From: Oehlia diaphana
Taxonomy: Eukaryota > Glomeromycota > Glomeromycetes > Glomerales > Glomeraceae
Assembly (NCBI GenBank): GCA_003833135.1
Contig: QZLH01000102.1
Coordinates: 141,337-156,954, forward strand
Reading direction: 5' to 3'
Length of the DNA stretch: 15,618 nt
In this document: positions 1 through 8,042 of the stretch, piece after piece
Layout: every line of letters begins with the position of its first letter
How positions within the stretch are numbered: position 1 is the first letter of the stretch
Translations under genes and position numbers: made by a program
The notes under the pieces: generated by a model
The model's input: the letters and a program-made list of their open reading frames with translations, nothing else
What the model was told of the DNA's origin: nothing
Database searches by the model: none

Positions 1-47
1 CAAAAAAAAAAAAAAAAACCAAAAAAAAAAAAAAAAAAAAAAAAAAA
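1..47. repeat. Poly-A run at window start
   Basis: The first 47 bases are adenines except for a leading C and a CC at 19-20. It may be a real homopolymer tract or a sequencing/assembly edge. Nothing coding is visible in it. Confidence 0.9.
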
Positions 48-53
48 TTGTAA

Positions 54-112
54 CCCTTCGTTTGTAGAACTTGGCAGGCAAATTTGCCTGCCAAGGTCCT
101 ACAAACGAAGGG
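54..112. repeat. 59-bp near-perfect palindrome (hairpin-forming)
   Basis: The left arm (54-82, starting CCCTTCGTTTGTAG) is the reverse complement of the right arm (83-112, ending CTACAAACGAAGGG), with one mismatch and one extra base in the right arm and no loop. The arms hold GGCAGGCAAA/TTTGCCTGCC, which is GC-rich against the AT-rich surroundings. It could be two fused terminal inverted repeats of a miniature transposon, or a palindromic relic. No flanking target duplication is clear because the left side is poly-A. Confidence 0.9.
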
Positions 113-336
113 AGAATTAAACTTATTGAGACCCGAAAAACGCTTTATTGATATTCTCATAAAATATTTTCAAATTCCAAAAGAATTCCTTAAAAAATAA
201 TAAATGACGTCAAACGGATTTATTGATTCCTGAAAGAATATATCTCTCGATTTACAGAAGGTTTGAAAAATTGTTTTGTTAAGAAAGAATTCGGGAGAAT
301 CGCAAATCCAATATATAAGTGACCAGTATAATTATA

Positions 337-357
337 TCAAAAAGTTTAGGACCACCC
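337..357. repeat. Candidate 3' terminal repeat of the Tc1-like remnant
   Basis: TCAAAAAGTTTAGGACCACC directly follows a TA at 335-336. Tc1/mariner elements insert at TA and often end in CAAAAGT-like termini, and this lies on the 3' side of the minus-strand transposase fragment at 727-1006. The opposite terminus is absent from the window, so the assignment is inference. The intervening 358-726 contains small stems such as TGTCACA/TGTGACA near 498-520, compatible with a subterminal region. Confidence 0.3.
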
Positions 358-726
358 GGTAAATTGTAGAAAAATGACTTTCTAATTAATCATATTTAAT
401 AACTGATAAGCCGTATAAAATTGTGTATAATTACTTTAATAAATAAAGAATAATTTTTTATTATTGAAAAACATTATTTTCAGTAATGTTTCGCGTTGTC
501 ACATGATATTATTTGTGACACGTGATTCATCCAGAGAATTTAAAAAAACTCTTTTTAAATAAAATTTACAACGTAACAAAAAGGAATTCCCAGCTTGTAA
601 CGTCATAAAATTTAAAATTACAATATTAATAAAGTTTCTAATAGAAAATGCTTGATTTTTGGTGAAAATTATAAGTAAAAAATTAATTTACGATACTTTA
701 CCCTATAAAAATATAATAAAAACATT

Positions 727-1006
727 CCTAAGTACTTGGTGGGATAATCACGAGCTTTATTACTACTTCTATTCTACAATTCAAGCTTTTGGTAAACCTC
801 ATGTGAAATTTCAGGCCAACATTCTTGAAAAAGTGCCTTCAATTCTCCTGAATTTTTTGGCTTATTAAGTTCATCCAAAACTGAAGGTGCTCAATAGGAT
901 TAAGATCTGGGCTTTGTGCTGGATATGGTATTAAATTTATTTCATTTTTTCAATAAAATTTCTTGTTCTTGTGCTTATATGAATGGGTGCATTATCTTGT
1001 TTTAAA
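727..1006 (-). pseudogene. Tc1/mariner-family transposase, C-terminal remnant
   Basis: Read on the minus strand from 1006 downwards, the sequence gives KQDNAPIH, then after a frameshift PAQSPDLNPIEHL, then EISHEVYQKL, an in-frame stop, and finally YPTKY. These match in order the DDE/D transposase landmarks of Tc1/mariner elements: the QDNxPxH block with the second catalytic aspartate, the SPDLNPIE block with the third catalytic acidic residue, and the C-terminal tail. At least two frameshifts and one stop make it non-functional. The N-terminal DNA-binding half and the first catalytic aspartate are missing, because homology stops at about 1006, where F-box gene sequence begins. A plus-strand reading frame at 659-868 is an antisense shadow. 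The family call is strong; subfamily is not assignable. Confidence 0.78.
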
Positions 1007-1008
1007 GG

Positions 1009-1247
1009 AATTAGATTTGGTAGTGAATTCAAATTTTCTTTAGAAATGTTGGAGGAATTCTCAGAAAATTGGAGAGGTAGGACGTGCACTTTTCATATTT
1101 ACTATTTATTCTATTTACATAGGAGAGGATTATACAAAAGTAATCAATAAATATAAAAGTAATAGAGTAATCAAAGATTTTGAATATTCGCGTTATGATT
1201 ATGGAATTAATTATTGCATAGATGATCTGATTAGTAAATTATCTTAA
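1009..1247 (+). pseudogene. F-box family protein, C-terminal fragment (frameshifted)
   Basis: The translation begins IRFGSEFKFSLEMLEEFSEN and, after a one-base shift near 1080, continues RALFIFTIYSIYIGEDYT to YCIDDLISKLS and a stop at 1245-1247. This aligns with the last ~80 residues of the intact F-box genes at 3763 and 11372, and its tail (YCIDDL) matches the truncated copy at 6758-7356 best. The remaining ~420 residues, including the F-box, are absent. The upstream edge abuts the Tc1 transposase remnant, so transposon insertion or an ectopic rearrangement removed the 5' part. It is a dead copy. Confidence 0.88.
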
Positions 1248-1991
1248 ACCTATTTGGGCTTTTATATTTGCAAATACTGTATATTATCATGAATTAATCG
1301 TAAGCAAAGTAAGAAATTTCTACTCTATGTACTTTTATATAAGTTCTACTGTATAAAAAAATAGGAAAATCATTTTTGTATATAATTTTTTTTAGTCAAA
1401 CAATTTCATTGCCGTCATACTTTAAAAACTACAATTTTTATCAATTATGAAAATTTTTTAAGTATTATCACATGAATTAGTCTACACATATAAATGGTTA
1501 AATAAATTTAATCGAATGAATTTTTTTTTTTCATTCATTTATAGAATGAAGTTTCTTTCTTTTTTTTTTAAAGAGAATAAAGTATAACTGAATGTTAACT
1601 TTTATCATGCTTACAATATGACAATTAATTTCCTTTTTTTTGATTTGAATTTTTATTAATGCAGAGTAGAAGCTAATAAATTCTGGAAAATTTAAATAAC
1701 GAACGAAATTTCTAAGTTTATCCAACTTCGATTAAGTTCTTTTTATTTTTTTAAAAATTCAAAAAAAAGACATTTGACATTTTCTTTTTTTCTTTTTGTA
1801 GAATAACCGGCTAGGCTTCTGGGACAAGTTTCGGCAATAATCATAATCAAACTTTCGAAATTTCTTCCTTTATGTTATGTTTTATTTTTTTTGTAGTTTC
1901 TTTGGAACAGCATTTTTGAGGACCTAAGTAAGTTTTTGAAAATGTCTCAATAACTTTCTTTAAAAACGGTTTATTATATTTTTTTTATAGA
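1248..1991. other. AT-rich spacer; conserved F-box 3' flank at its start
   Basis: The first ~90 bases (TTGGGCTTTTA, then AAGTAAGAAATTTCTACTCT) are shared with the flank downstream of 7356. The rest is T- and A-rich. A minus-strand frame at 1531-1725 has low-complexity composition and no recognisable domain. A short block at 1802-1830 and a GTAAGT at 1928 look splice-like, but I can support no gene. Confidence 0.5.
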
Positions 1992-2423
1992 ACTACCTTA
2001 AGGAATAGTACTATTATTGAGTACCATTGTAGATATATAGCATCCCTTAAATACACATTTAGATGGAAGATAAGTATGTTTTATATGGTTCAACTTTATT
2101 CCAGAACCCGTGAGTTTTCGAATTTAAAAAACAAGGAACATTTTTGCTAACGTCTATTTTATATTGATAGTTATAATAACAAGAGTGCATATTAATGTGT
2201 ATGTTGGTAAGTCCAAAATCCAAATGACTTTAAATATATTGTTTCCCATTGGAATATTGATGATCATTGTCATCATGTTAACTCAATTAAATTAGGTGAC
2301 AAAATATTTGTTGAAATTTGTATATTATCTAAAAAAGAATTCTCGAAAATTTCCACTCCCTTTATGTCATATGACTTCCATGTAAATGAATATTTATTGT
2401 TATTATATAAATTAAGTACTTGA
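1992..2423 (+). pseudogene. Possible decayed two-exon gene, unknown product
   Basis: A frame open from 1992 (TTLRNSTIIEYHCRY...) reaches a GTATGT donor at 2074. A GCTAAC branch-like site near 2146 and an acceptor ending at 2170 define a 97-nt intron. The same frame continues after splicing as TRVHINVYVGK. A frameshift near 2211-2220 is then needed to enter a 70-codon frame (2211-2423) containing SHWNIDDHCHHVNSIKLGDK and ending at TGA. That last part has a protein-like composition (W, H, D, G, charged residues) in an AT-rich area. No upstream start exon is convincing: a GTAAGT...TAG intron at 1928-1990 is possible, but the exon before it is stopped. I do not recognise the family. Confidence 0.3.
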
Positions 2424-3182
2424 AAATTTTTACTTATTGTTTATATACAGTTTAATAAATAATAATATTATTGTTGCATTTTTTATTTTATTATTTAATA
2501 GATACTGTATTTATATATTAATTACAATAATCAATTTATAACATATTTTTTAAATAATAATTAATTTTTAATTATTTAAATCATATGACTTTTCGTAGAG
2601 GTAGATTATATTTTTAATTTAATTTCCAATGAAAAAAGAGATCTTAGACAAAATTATTTTCAAAATTTAATCTAAGACTTTTTTCTTTTTTTTTTTTTAC
2701 GACCGTCTAACTTAGTAAAAAAAATGTTAATAAGTTATTTTATATGAACGATTATCGGAAAACTATCAATGTATAAAAATTACTACATAATTTAAATATG
2801 GCAAGGAAAGTTATAATCTTTTAAAACAACTTCATATTTTTTTTAAACAAAAAATAAATAATACAATTCTATAGGATACTTCCAAACAAAATAAGAAAAT
2901 TTAGTAGCTTTTATCATTTATTTATTTATTTATTTGGTCTAGTTATAAATCGGAATAATAAAATAATCTACTAATAAAAAAATTAATTTAGTTGGTAAAA
3001 TCTATGCGAAGGCAAATAGAAAAATTATTTGATCTGATAATTCAAATCTTAAAATAATTTTTATTAACAAAAAAAATAAAATAAAATACATAGAATAATA
3101 AAAAATTTTCAATTGTTTTTAATTTTTTTTCAACCGCCTCTTTTTTTGATCAACTTTTTAAAGTTAGCTTAAAATCGTTATT
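2424..3182. other. AT-rich spacer
   Basis: Long A/T runs with no supported gene. It contains a weak imperfect inverted repeat at about 2630-2690 (arms around CTTAGAC and TCTAAG) and a short ATTT microsatellite. Confidence 0.5.
2916..2935. repeat. ATTT tetranucleotide microsatellite
   Basis: Five uninterrupted ATTT units are seen directly. Confidence 0.85.
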
Positions 3183-3290
3183 TACTAACTTTTTTTTTTT
3201 CTTATTTTGTAGGAATCCGGTTCCGATCTCGAAAACTGGGAATTCTGTAGTACGTTTTTAAAAGTTTCATTCGAAAACTTAAATAAATAA
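3183..3290 (+). other. Splice-acceptor-like signal and short candidate terminal exon
   Basis: TACTAAC (3183-3189) is followed by a T-rich tract and TTTTGTAG ending at 3212, a textbook fungal branch point, pyrimidine tract and acceptor. The following 3213-3290 reads ESGSDLENWEFCSTFLKVSF and stops at TAA 3288-3290. It is richer in G+C than its surroundings. No upstream exon is identifiable, and a 107-codon frame runs antisense over 3185-3508, so strand and coding status are unsettled. Confidence 0.2.
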
Positions 3291-3535
3291 TTAAAAACGC
3301 TAATATGTATAAATTTTATTTCGCTATCAGACAAATTTTGCAAATGAGAAAAATTACATTTGAATGCCTCTTGTTCGACGATGGCAGGGGCGGTCGTCAG
3401 GCCAAGTATTGAGACGTACAGTGCTGAACAAAAGGTAACGTAACGATACGTATATATATGTATAAAATTTTGTCTTTGACAATTCTCTTTAGAATGCCGA
3501 TCTTCCATTTAGACTTCCCTTTTTAGTATTCATAT

Positions 3536-3644
3536 TATTTATTTTCGTTGTTGTGAAACATTATTGTATCAAAAGTTTACGGTCGCACAGAATAATCTAA
3601 TTTAGAAATTTTCCGGAGCTCGATTCCGGTATTTTGTTATATAA
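3536..3644 (+). promoter_or_regulatory. Conserved upstream block of F-box gene A
   Basis: This stretch aligns with 11213-11323 upstream of F-box gene B: TATTTTCG.TGTTGTGAAAC, then TTGTATCA, AAAGTTTA.GGTCGCAC, AATAATC.AAT, and CCGGAG..GATTCCG. Indels between the copies are not multiples of three, which favours non-coding promoter or 5' UTR sequence over a reading frame. Similarity is much higher than in the adjoining spacer. It lies ~120-230 bp before the ATG of gene A. It could be selectively kept promoter DNA or simply the outer part of the duplicated unit. Confidence 0.55.
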
Positions 3645-3758
3645 ATGAAAATTCCCGTTTTACTTATATCTCTATTTCGATTAATAATAGTTCATAATAC
3701 TTCTAAAAATATTTCACTTTCAAAGATTATTTTAAGCTGCTCTTTTGTTTTTTCTTAA
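3645..3758 (+). other. Upstream ORF before F-box gene A (37 codons)
   Basis: An ATG at 3645 opens a frame starting MKIPVLLISLFRL that stops at TAA 3756-3758, four bases before the main ATG at 3763. If the transcript starts in or above the conserved upstream block, this ORF would be in the leader and could affect translation. Transcript start is unknown, and short ORFs are common in such sequence. Confidence 0.25.
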
Positions 3759-3762
3759 TAAA

Positions 3763-5265
3763 ATGCCCAATCTAAATAAGGATATTCTTTTTTTGATATT
3801 TGAAGAATTACAAGATGATTCAAAATCCCTCTTTTCATGTCTAATGGTTAATAGACTTTGGTGTGAAACAGCTGTTCCAGTTTTATGGAGGGATCCTTGG
3901 TCTTATAGTGGTATAATTTATGGAAATAAAAGTTATTTATTTATCATTATTACTAGCTATTTTTTCGATAATATAAAAAAATTTATAACAGAGGAAAGAA
4001 TCCAACAGTCTTCAATTTTAGTTAAACCCATCCTGTTTGATTATTTATCCTTCTGCAGAAGTATCAACATAAGTACTATATCTAATATAATTTCTATTGG
4101 ATCATTCTTAGCTTATAATCGATTTATTATACAACAAGAATTTTATTATTTCTTTATGAAAAAATGTCAAGAGTTGAAATATTTAGATATGAAATCAATT
4201 GAACATCAAATATTTTACTTTCCAGAAGATAAGACTTGTCTTGAGTCAATTTGTGAATTAAAATGTGATACATCCATTGATTCTTCATACTTTTATGGAT
4301 TATCCCAATTCTGTCAGCGTATACAAAATCTCGTCATTATTAATATAGACTCAAACCCTAATCATGGGATTGTTAAATTAATTGAAGTCCAGAAAAATTT
4401 AAAGCATTTTGAATGGAAAGATGATTTTGAATATGATTTTCATACAGAATATCTTTATAAAGAAAGTTTCCTTGCTCTAGAAAAGAAGGCAGAAAGTCTC
4501 AATTATTTAAGAATACATTTCTATTATGTAGATGATCATGATTATACTTTATTATTAGAGATACTTCTAAAATTCTATAAACTAAAGGTATTAATATTTA
4601 GTGAATATCTTTTCCTTAATAAAGAACAATTAGAAAAATTGAAAAAGCAGGTTTATCCCGAACTTGAAATCCTAAATATAGAGTATAATAGATTAAATAC
4701 AGTTTCTAGTATAATTGAAAATAGTGGAGGGCGTCTCAAAAAAATTTTGTTCAATCCTTATAACATTTTCGACTTTGAACTTGGTGACGATAGTTTTAAT
4801 GAAAATTCTCTCAATTTTATTCGTAAAGTTTATGAAAATTGTCCTTCAATAGAATATTTGTCAATTTTAATTTCACCGACAAAGGAGAATTTCATTGAAC
4901 TTGAAAAATTATTTAAAAGATGTCAAAATTTAAAGTCATTATTAATAGTTATATTAAATAATTATATTGATAATACTTATGAAGACTATTTGAAATATGG
5001 GAAAGAATTATTAACAATATTAATTAGATCGGCACCAACTAATTTTAATGAAATTAGATTTGATAGTGAATTCAAATTTTCTTTAGAAATGTTGGAAGAA
5101 TTCTTTGAAAATTGGAGAGGTAGACGTGCACTTTCTCTATTTACTACTGATCCTATTTACATCGGAAAGGATTATACAGAATTAATCAATAAATATAAAA
5201 GTAATGGAGTAGTCAAAGATTTTAAATATTCGCGTTATGTAGGTTCAATTATTTATCATATTTAA
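3763..5265 (+). CDS. F-box / LRR-like protein (gene A), intact
   Basis: A single-exon gene of 500 codons plus TAA. The start is ATG 3763 (MPNLNKDILF); the frame extends upstream to a TTG at 3745, which a eukaryote would not be expected to use. Residues ~5-46 form an F-box (KDILFLIFEELQDDSKSLFS, then V29-N30-R31-x-W33 and W42), the SKP1-binding module of SCF E3 ubiquitin ligases. The remainder is leucine-, isoleucine- and asparagine-rich with irregular leucine-rich-repeat-like segments (LEILNIEYNRL, CPSIEYLSIL, CQNLKSLLIV), expected to bind a substrate. Total length fits the ~500-aa F-box proteins expanded in arbuscular mycorrhizal fungi. It is close in sequence to gene B at 11372 and to fragments at 1009 and 6758. 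The most divergent stretch against gene B is around residues 225-250. There is no signal peptide, so a cytosolic or nuclear role is likely. The substrate is unknown. Confidence 0.92.
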   Translation: MPNLNKDILFLIFEELQDDSKSLFSCLMVNRLWCETAVPVLWRDPWSYSGIIYGNKSYLFIIITSYFFDNIKKFITEERIQQSSILVKPILFDYLSFCRSINISTISNIISIGSFLAYNRFIIQQEFYYFFMKKCQELKYLDMKSIEHQIFYFPEDKTCLESICELKCDTSIDSSYFYGLSQFCQRIQNLVIINIDSNPNHGIVKLIEVQKNLKHFEWKDDFEYDFHTEYLYKESFLALEKKAESLNYLRIHFYYVDDHDYTLLLEILLKFYKLKVLIFSEYLFLNKEQLEKLKKQVYPELEILNIEYNRLNTVSSIIENSGGRLKKILFNPYNIFDFELGDDSFNENSLNFIRKVYENCPSIEYLSILISPTKENFIELEKLFKRCQNLKSLLIVILNNYIDNTYEDYLKYGKELLTILIRSAPTNFNEIRFDSEFKFSLEMLEEFFENWRGRRALSLFTTDPIYIGKDYTELINKYKSNGVVKDFKYSRYVGSIIYHI

Positions 5266-6677
5266 TGAGTTGTAAGACAAAATGTTAAAATTTAAATGTA
5301 ACAAGAATTCAAAGTATTATTGTAGAAGTCTTCAGTAAACGTTTCTTCTATTATAGTATACGATTATATATAAGGGATACGATTAATAATAAATTATTTT
5401 CTATTTTATTATTTTATTAATTTGTAAAATAAGATTTATTTTCTCTAACTTCATAAAATCACGTGGGTGAAAAATTGTTGGGTAAAATGTATGTATATAC
5501 GCTCCAATCAGCTGCAATACTCTTTTTTTTTTATTCCTTAAAAATATCATGTTTAAAAAGAATTAAGCTTGAACATATTTTATGTAAAACAGAATATTTT
5601 GCATATTAAACTTTATTTTTTTTATAATAGACGTATGTTTATTGTACAGAAAATTTATTTTAACTGGCTTTTGTCAGATAAACAAAGCTGTACAGAAGGT
5701 ATGTAACCACTCATATATTAGTAATTAGTTAGCTAGTTCTTATGCTCATAAATTATACTTATTTTTGAATATCTTAATACAGGTACTTTATGTCGTAATT
5801 TGAGTATTTTGGTCAAATAAAACTGGCTTTTATTGAATAATAAATTTGTTCAATAGGTATGGAAATATTAGGATATTAATTTTCACAATTGTTGAACAAG
5901 TATTCATGGAGTTATTTTTATTATTTAACATACTATAATAAAGGACGGTCTGTTAAAATATTGTGCTACCTTAAAAGTCATATTGCTTACCAAATTGCTG
6001 GGCCATTTGGTGTATTAAATTAAATTAATATTAATATTTTTAATATTTTTTTATTTATATGATTAAAAAATAGTATTTTTTAATTAAAAACACTATTTAA
6101 AAATTTAAAATATTATTTATTGTTAATTGGTGCAAATTATTTATTTTGCGATCAAAAAAATGATCAACCAGATTGACGTGTTACGGCAAAATTGTATTTT
6201 TTTAAATTTTAATCTTTACATTAATTTTTATATTGATTTTTATTTTGATGTTAATCATAATATATTTTACTTATACATATAATTATTAAATAATTAAGAT
6301 TTAGAAGAGAAATAAAATTTTTACTTTACAAATAAAGGTTGTTTACATATAAACTGTAGATTTACTATATTTTTTTTCTAATTATTGTTATACAGTATAT
6401 TAATAATTATTATAATTATCAATTTTGGAAAAACTAAATTATACCAGCTTAAAATAGCAAGGTCGAATGGGTTAGTTTATATTTATTTTTTACCAGGAAG
6501 CAAAAATAAGTAATTTTTAATTTTTTTATAACTGGGAACTAACTATTACTAACTAATATTAGTAAATGTCAGTTACCGAACATAAAGAAAGGGCAAAGTC
6601 TGATCTATTGTTGGAAAAAACTAAAAAAATAAAAAAAAATTCTAATGAAAAAAAAAAAATCTGATCTGTTAAAAAAA
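5266..6677. other. AT-rich spacer; conserved F-box 3' flank at its start
   Basis: About 5266-5410 aligns with 12854-13020 downstream of gene B (TGAGTTRTAAGACAAAAT, TGTAACAAGAAT, AATAATAAATT.TTTTCTA), a shared 3' UTR or flank. The rest is AT-rich without a gene I can support. AACTGGCTTTT occurs at about 5660 and again at about 5822. A CTGATCT motif occurs near 6600 and 6660, just before the poly-A run. A stretch at about 5940-6020 faintly resembles a helix-turn-helix reading but is too weak to call. Confidence 0.5.
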
Positions 6678-6680
6678 TTT

Positions 6681-6724
<44 letters not shown>

Positions 6725-6757
6725 AAAGAAAAAAAAAAAAAAAAAAAAAAAAAAAAN
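6678..6757. repeat. Long poly-A tract with an ambiguous base (N at 6757)
   Basis: Nearly continuous adenines broken only around 6718-6729, ending in an N immediately before F-box gene sequence. Together the homopolymer and N point to a low-quality or joined position in the assembly. A retro-insertion poly-A tail is an alternative, but it would be on the wrong (5') side of the coding strand. Confidence 0.9.
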
Positions 6758-7356
6758 ATATAGAGTATAATAGATTAAATACAGTTTCTAGTATAATTGA
6801 AAATAGTGGAGGGCGTCTCAAAAAAATTTTGTTCAATCCTTATAACATTTTCGACTTTGAACTTGGTGACGATAGTTTTAATGAAAATTCTCTCAATTTT
6901 ATTCGTAAAGTTTATGAAAATTGTCCTTTAATTGAATACTTGTCAATTTTAATTTCACCAACAAAAGAGATTTTCTCTGAATTTGAAAAATTATTAAAAA
7001 AATGTCAAAATTTAAAGTCATTATTAGTTATAATAGATAATTATGATGTTAATTACGAAGACGATTTAAAAGATGGAGGAGAATTATTAAAAATATTAAT
7101 TAGATCGGCACCAACTAATTTTAAAGAAATTAGATTTGGTAGTGAATTCAACTTTTCTTTAGAAATGTTGGAAGAATTTTTAGAAAATTGGAGAGGAAGA
7201 AGTGAACTTTCTCTATTTACTATTGATCCTATTTACATAAGAGAGGATTATACAAAACTGATTAATAAATATAAAATTGATAAAGTAATCAAAGATTTTA
7301 AATATTTGAGTAATGAATATTATAGATTTAGTTATTGTATAGATGATCTTGATTAA
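6758..7356 (+). pseudogene. F-box family protein, 5'-truncated C-terminal part
   Basis: An open frame begins right after the N at 6757 and runs to TAA 7354-7356, covering the last ~200 residues of the F-box family (from IEYNRLNTVSSIIENSGG). The F-box and first ~300 residues are missing and no ATG marks a start. A TTG at 6829 is not a credible start. Bases 6758-6928 are identical to 4676-4846 of gene A, after which identity falls abruptly to roughly 80 percent. The C-terminus (YCIDDLD) differs from genes A and B and resembles the fragment ending at 1247. Either this is a real truncated and converted copy, or the assembly joined a gene A-like read to another paralogue. Confidence 0.87.
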
Positions 7357-7462
7357 TTAATAAATTATTCTAAATATTTTTTTGGGCTTTTACATTTTTA
7401 GAATTAAAGTAAGAAATTTCTACTCTATGTATTTTTAATCTACTATGTATGAGTTCTACTTT
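7357..7462. other. 3' flank shared with the F-box fragment at 1009-1247
   Basis: TTTGGGCTTTTA and AAGTAAGAAATTTCTACTCT, followed by ATGTA.TTTT and GAGTTCTACT, also occur just after 1247 but not after genes A or B. This groups the two truncated copies as a separate sub-lineage of the family. Confidence 0.7.
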
Positions 7463-7934
7463 CGTTTTAACTAATTTTTTACATTAAAGTTTATTTGACC
7501 GCTTAATAAATATAAACTACACTCAATTTAGGCTTTTGATAAATTAACTTATCATTGTTCTAGACTATAATTTTCACTCCAACCAAATGGATGATATCCA
7601 AATATTTGATTTGACATGTAATGTCATGTTTTTAGATATCTTTACGATGTTTTGTACCTAAATAATTCGCATGTGTCGAATTATTTTTTCCATGTCGACT
7701 AATTGTTTTTTTGAAGTATCTTAGAAAAATAGTTACACATCTAAAAGAGCTCGTCTTTGATTTACATTAATGATACTAACGGCCTGAAAAGAAACAATTA
7801 TAGAGAATTTTCTCAAAGAAGACATTAATGGAAACTTGGAGGAGAAAGGGTGTTCTCTCAACACTTGTCATTTTAGTAGGAATAACTTAAATTTAACATA
7901 ATACGTTTAATAATTTTTTAATCAATGCACGTTT
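7463..7934. other. AT-rich spacer
   Basis: No supported gene. It contains a small hairpin (GACAT-GTA-ATGTC near 7613). Short open stretches around 7750-7890 have no recognisable motif. Confidence 0.4.
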
Positions 7935-8042
7935 CTATCTTAATTTCTTCATTATCAAGATAACTTTTGATGTTTCTGTAGCATCATATTTTTCATCTAC
8001 TTGAGTTTGCTCCATCTCTTTAGTCTCATTCTTATACTCATT
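7935..8042 (-). other. Possible coding remnant, unknown
   Basis: Read on the minus strand from 8042, 35 codons (NEYKNETKEMEQTQVDEKYD...) end at TAG 7935-7937. The charged, polar composition is protein-like. More disconnected minus-strand open pieces with similar character lie at about 8352-8420 and 8440-8700 (for example NASSTRPKRERQ and PPSSDMINSKIGNS), beyond the inverted-repeat element at 8042-8351. They may be exons of one decayed gene, but frames do not join cleanly and no family is recognised. Confidence 0.15.

Noticed and set aside
659..868. Plus-strand 69-codon frame
   Set aside because: It starts at TTG and lies antisense to the Tc1 transposase tail, whose motifs (EISHEVYQKL, YPTKY) are on the minus strand.
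1531..1725. Minus-strand 64-codon frame
   Set aside because: Low-complexity K/I/F-rich translation in AT-rich spacer, with no domain, splice context or neighbouring support.
3185..3508. Minus-strand 107-codon frame as a real gene
   Set aside because: It ends in a poly-lysine stretch made from a T tract and competes with plus-strand splice-like signals. No recognisable domain, so it is not called.
3381..3600. Possible two-exon small membrane protein (MAGAVVRPSIETYSAEQK joined to a hydrophobic segment)
   Set aside because: A 58-nt intron at 3435-3492 would join the frames, but the second part overlaps the block shared with gene B, where indels break the same frame. That favours non-coding sequence.
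3745..3762. Upstream TTG start for F-box gene A
   Set aside because: Eukaryotic translation would use ATG 3763, and the aligned start in gene B (ATG 11372) matches that position.
5940..6020. Helix-turn-helix-like reading, perhaps a transposase N-terminus
   Set aside because: Only ~25 codons with vague resemblance and no catalytic motif nearby.
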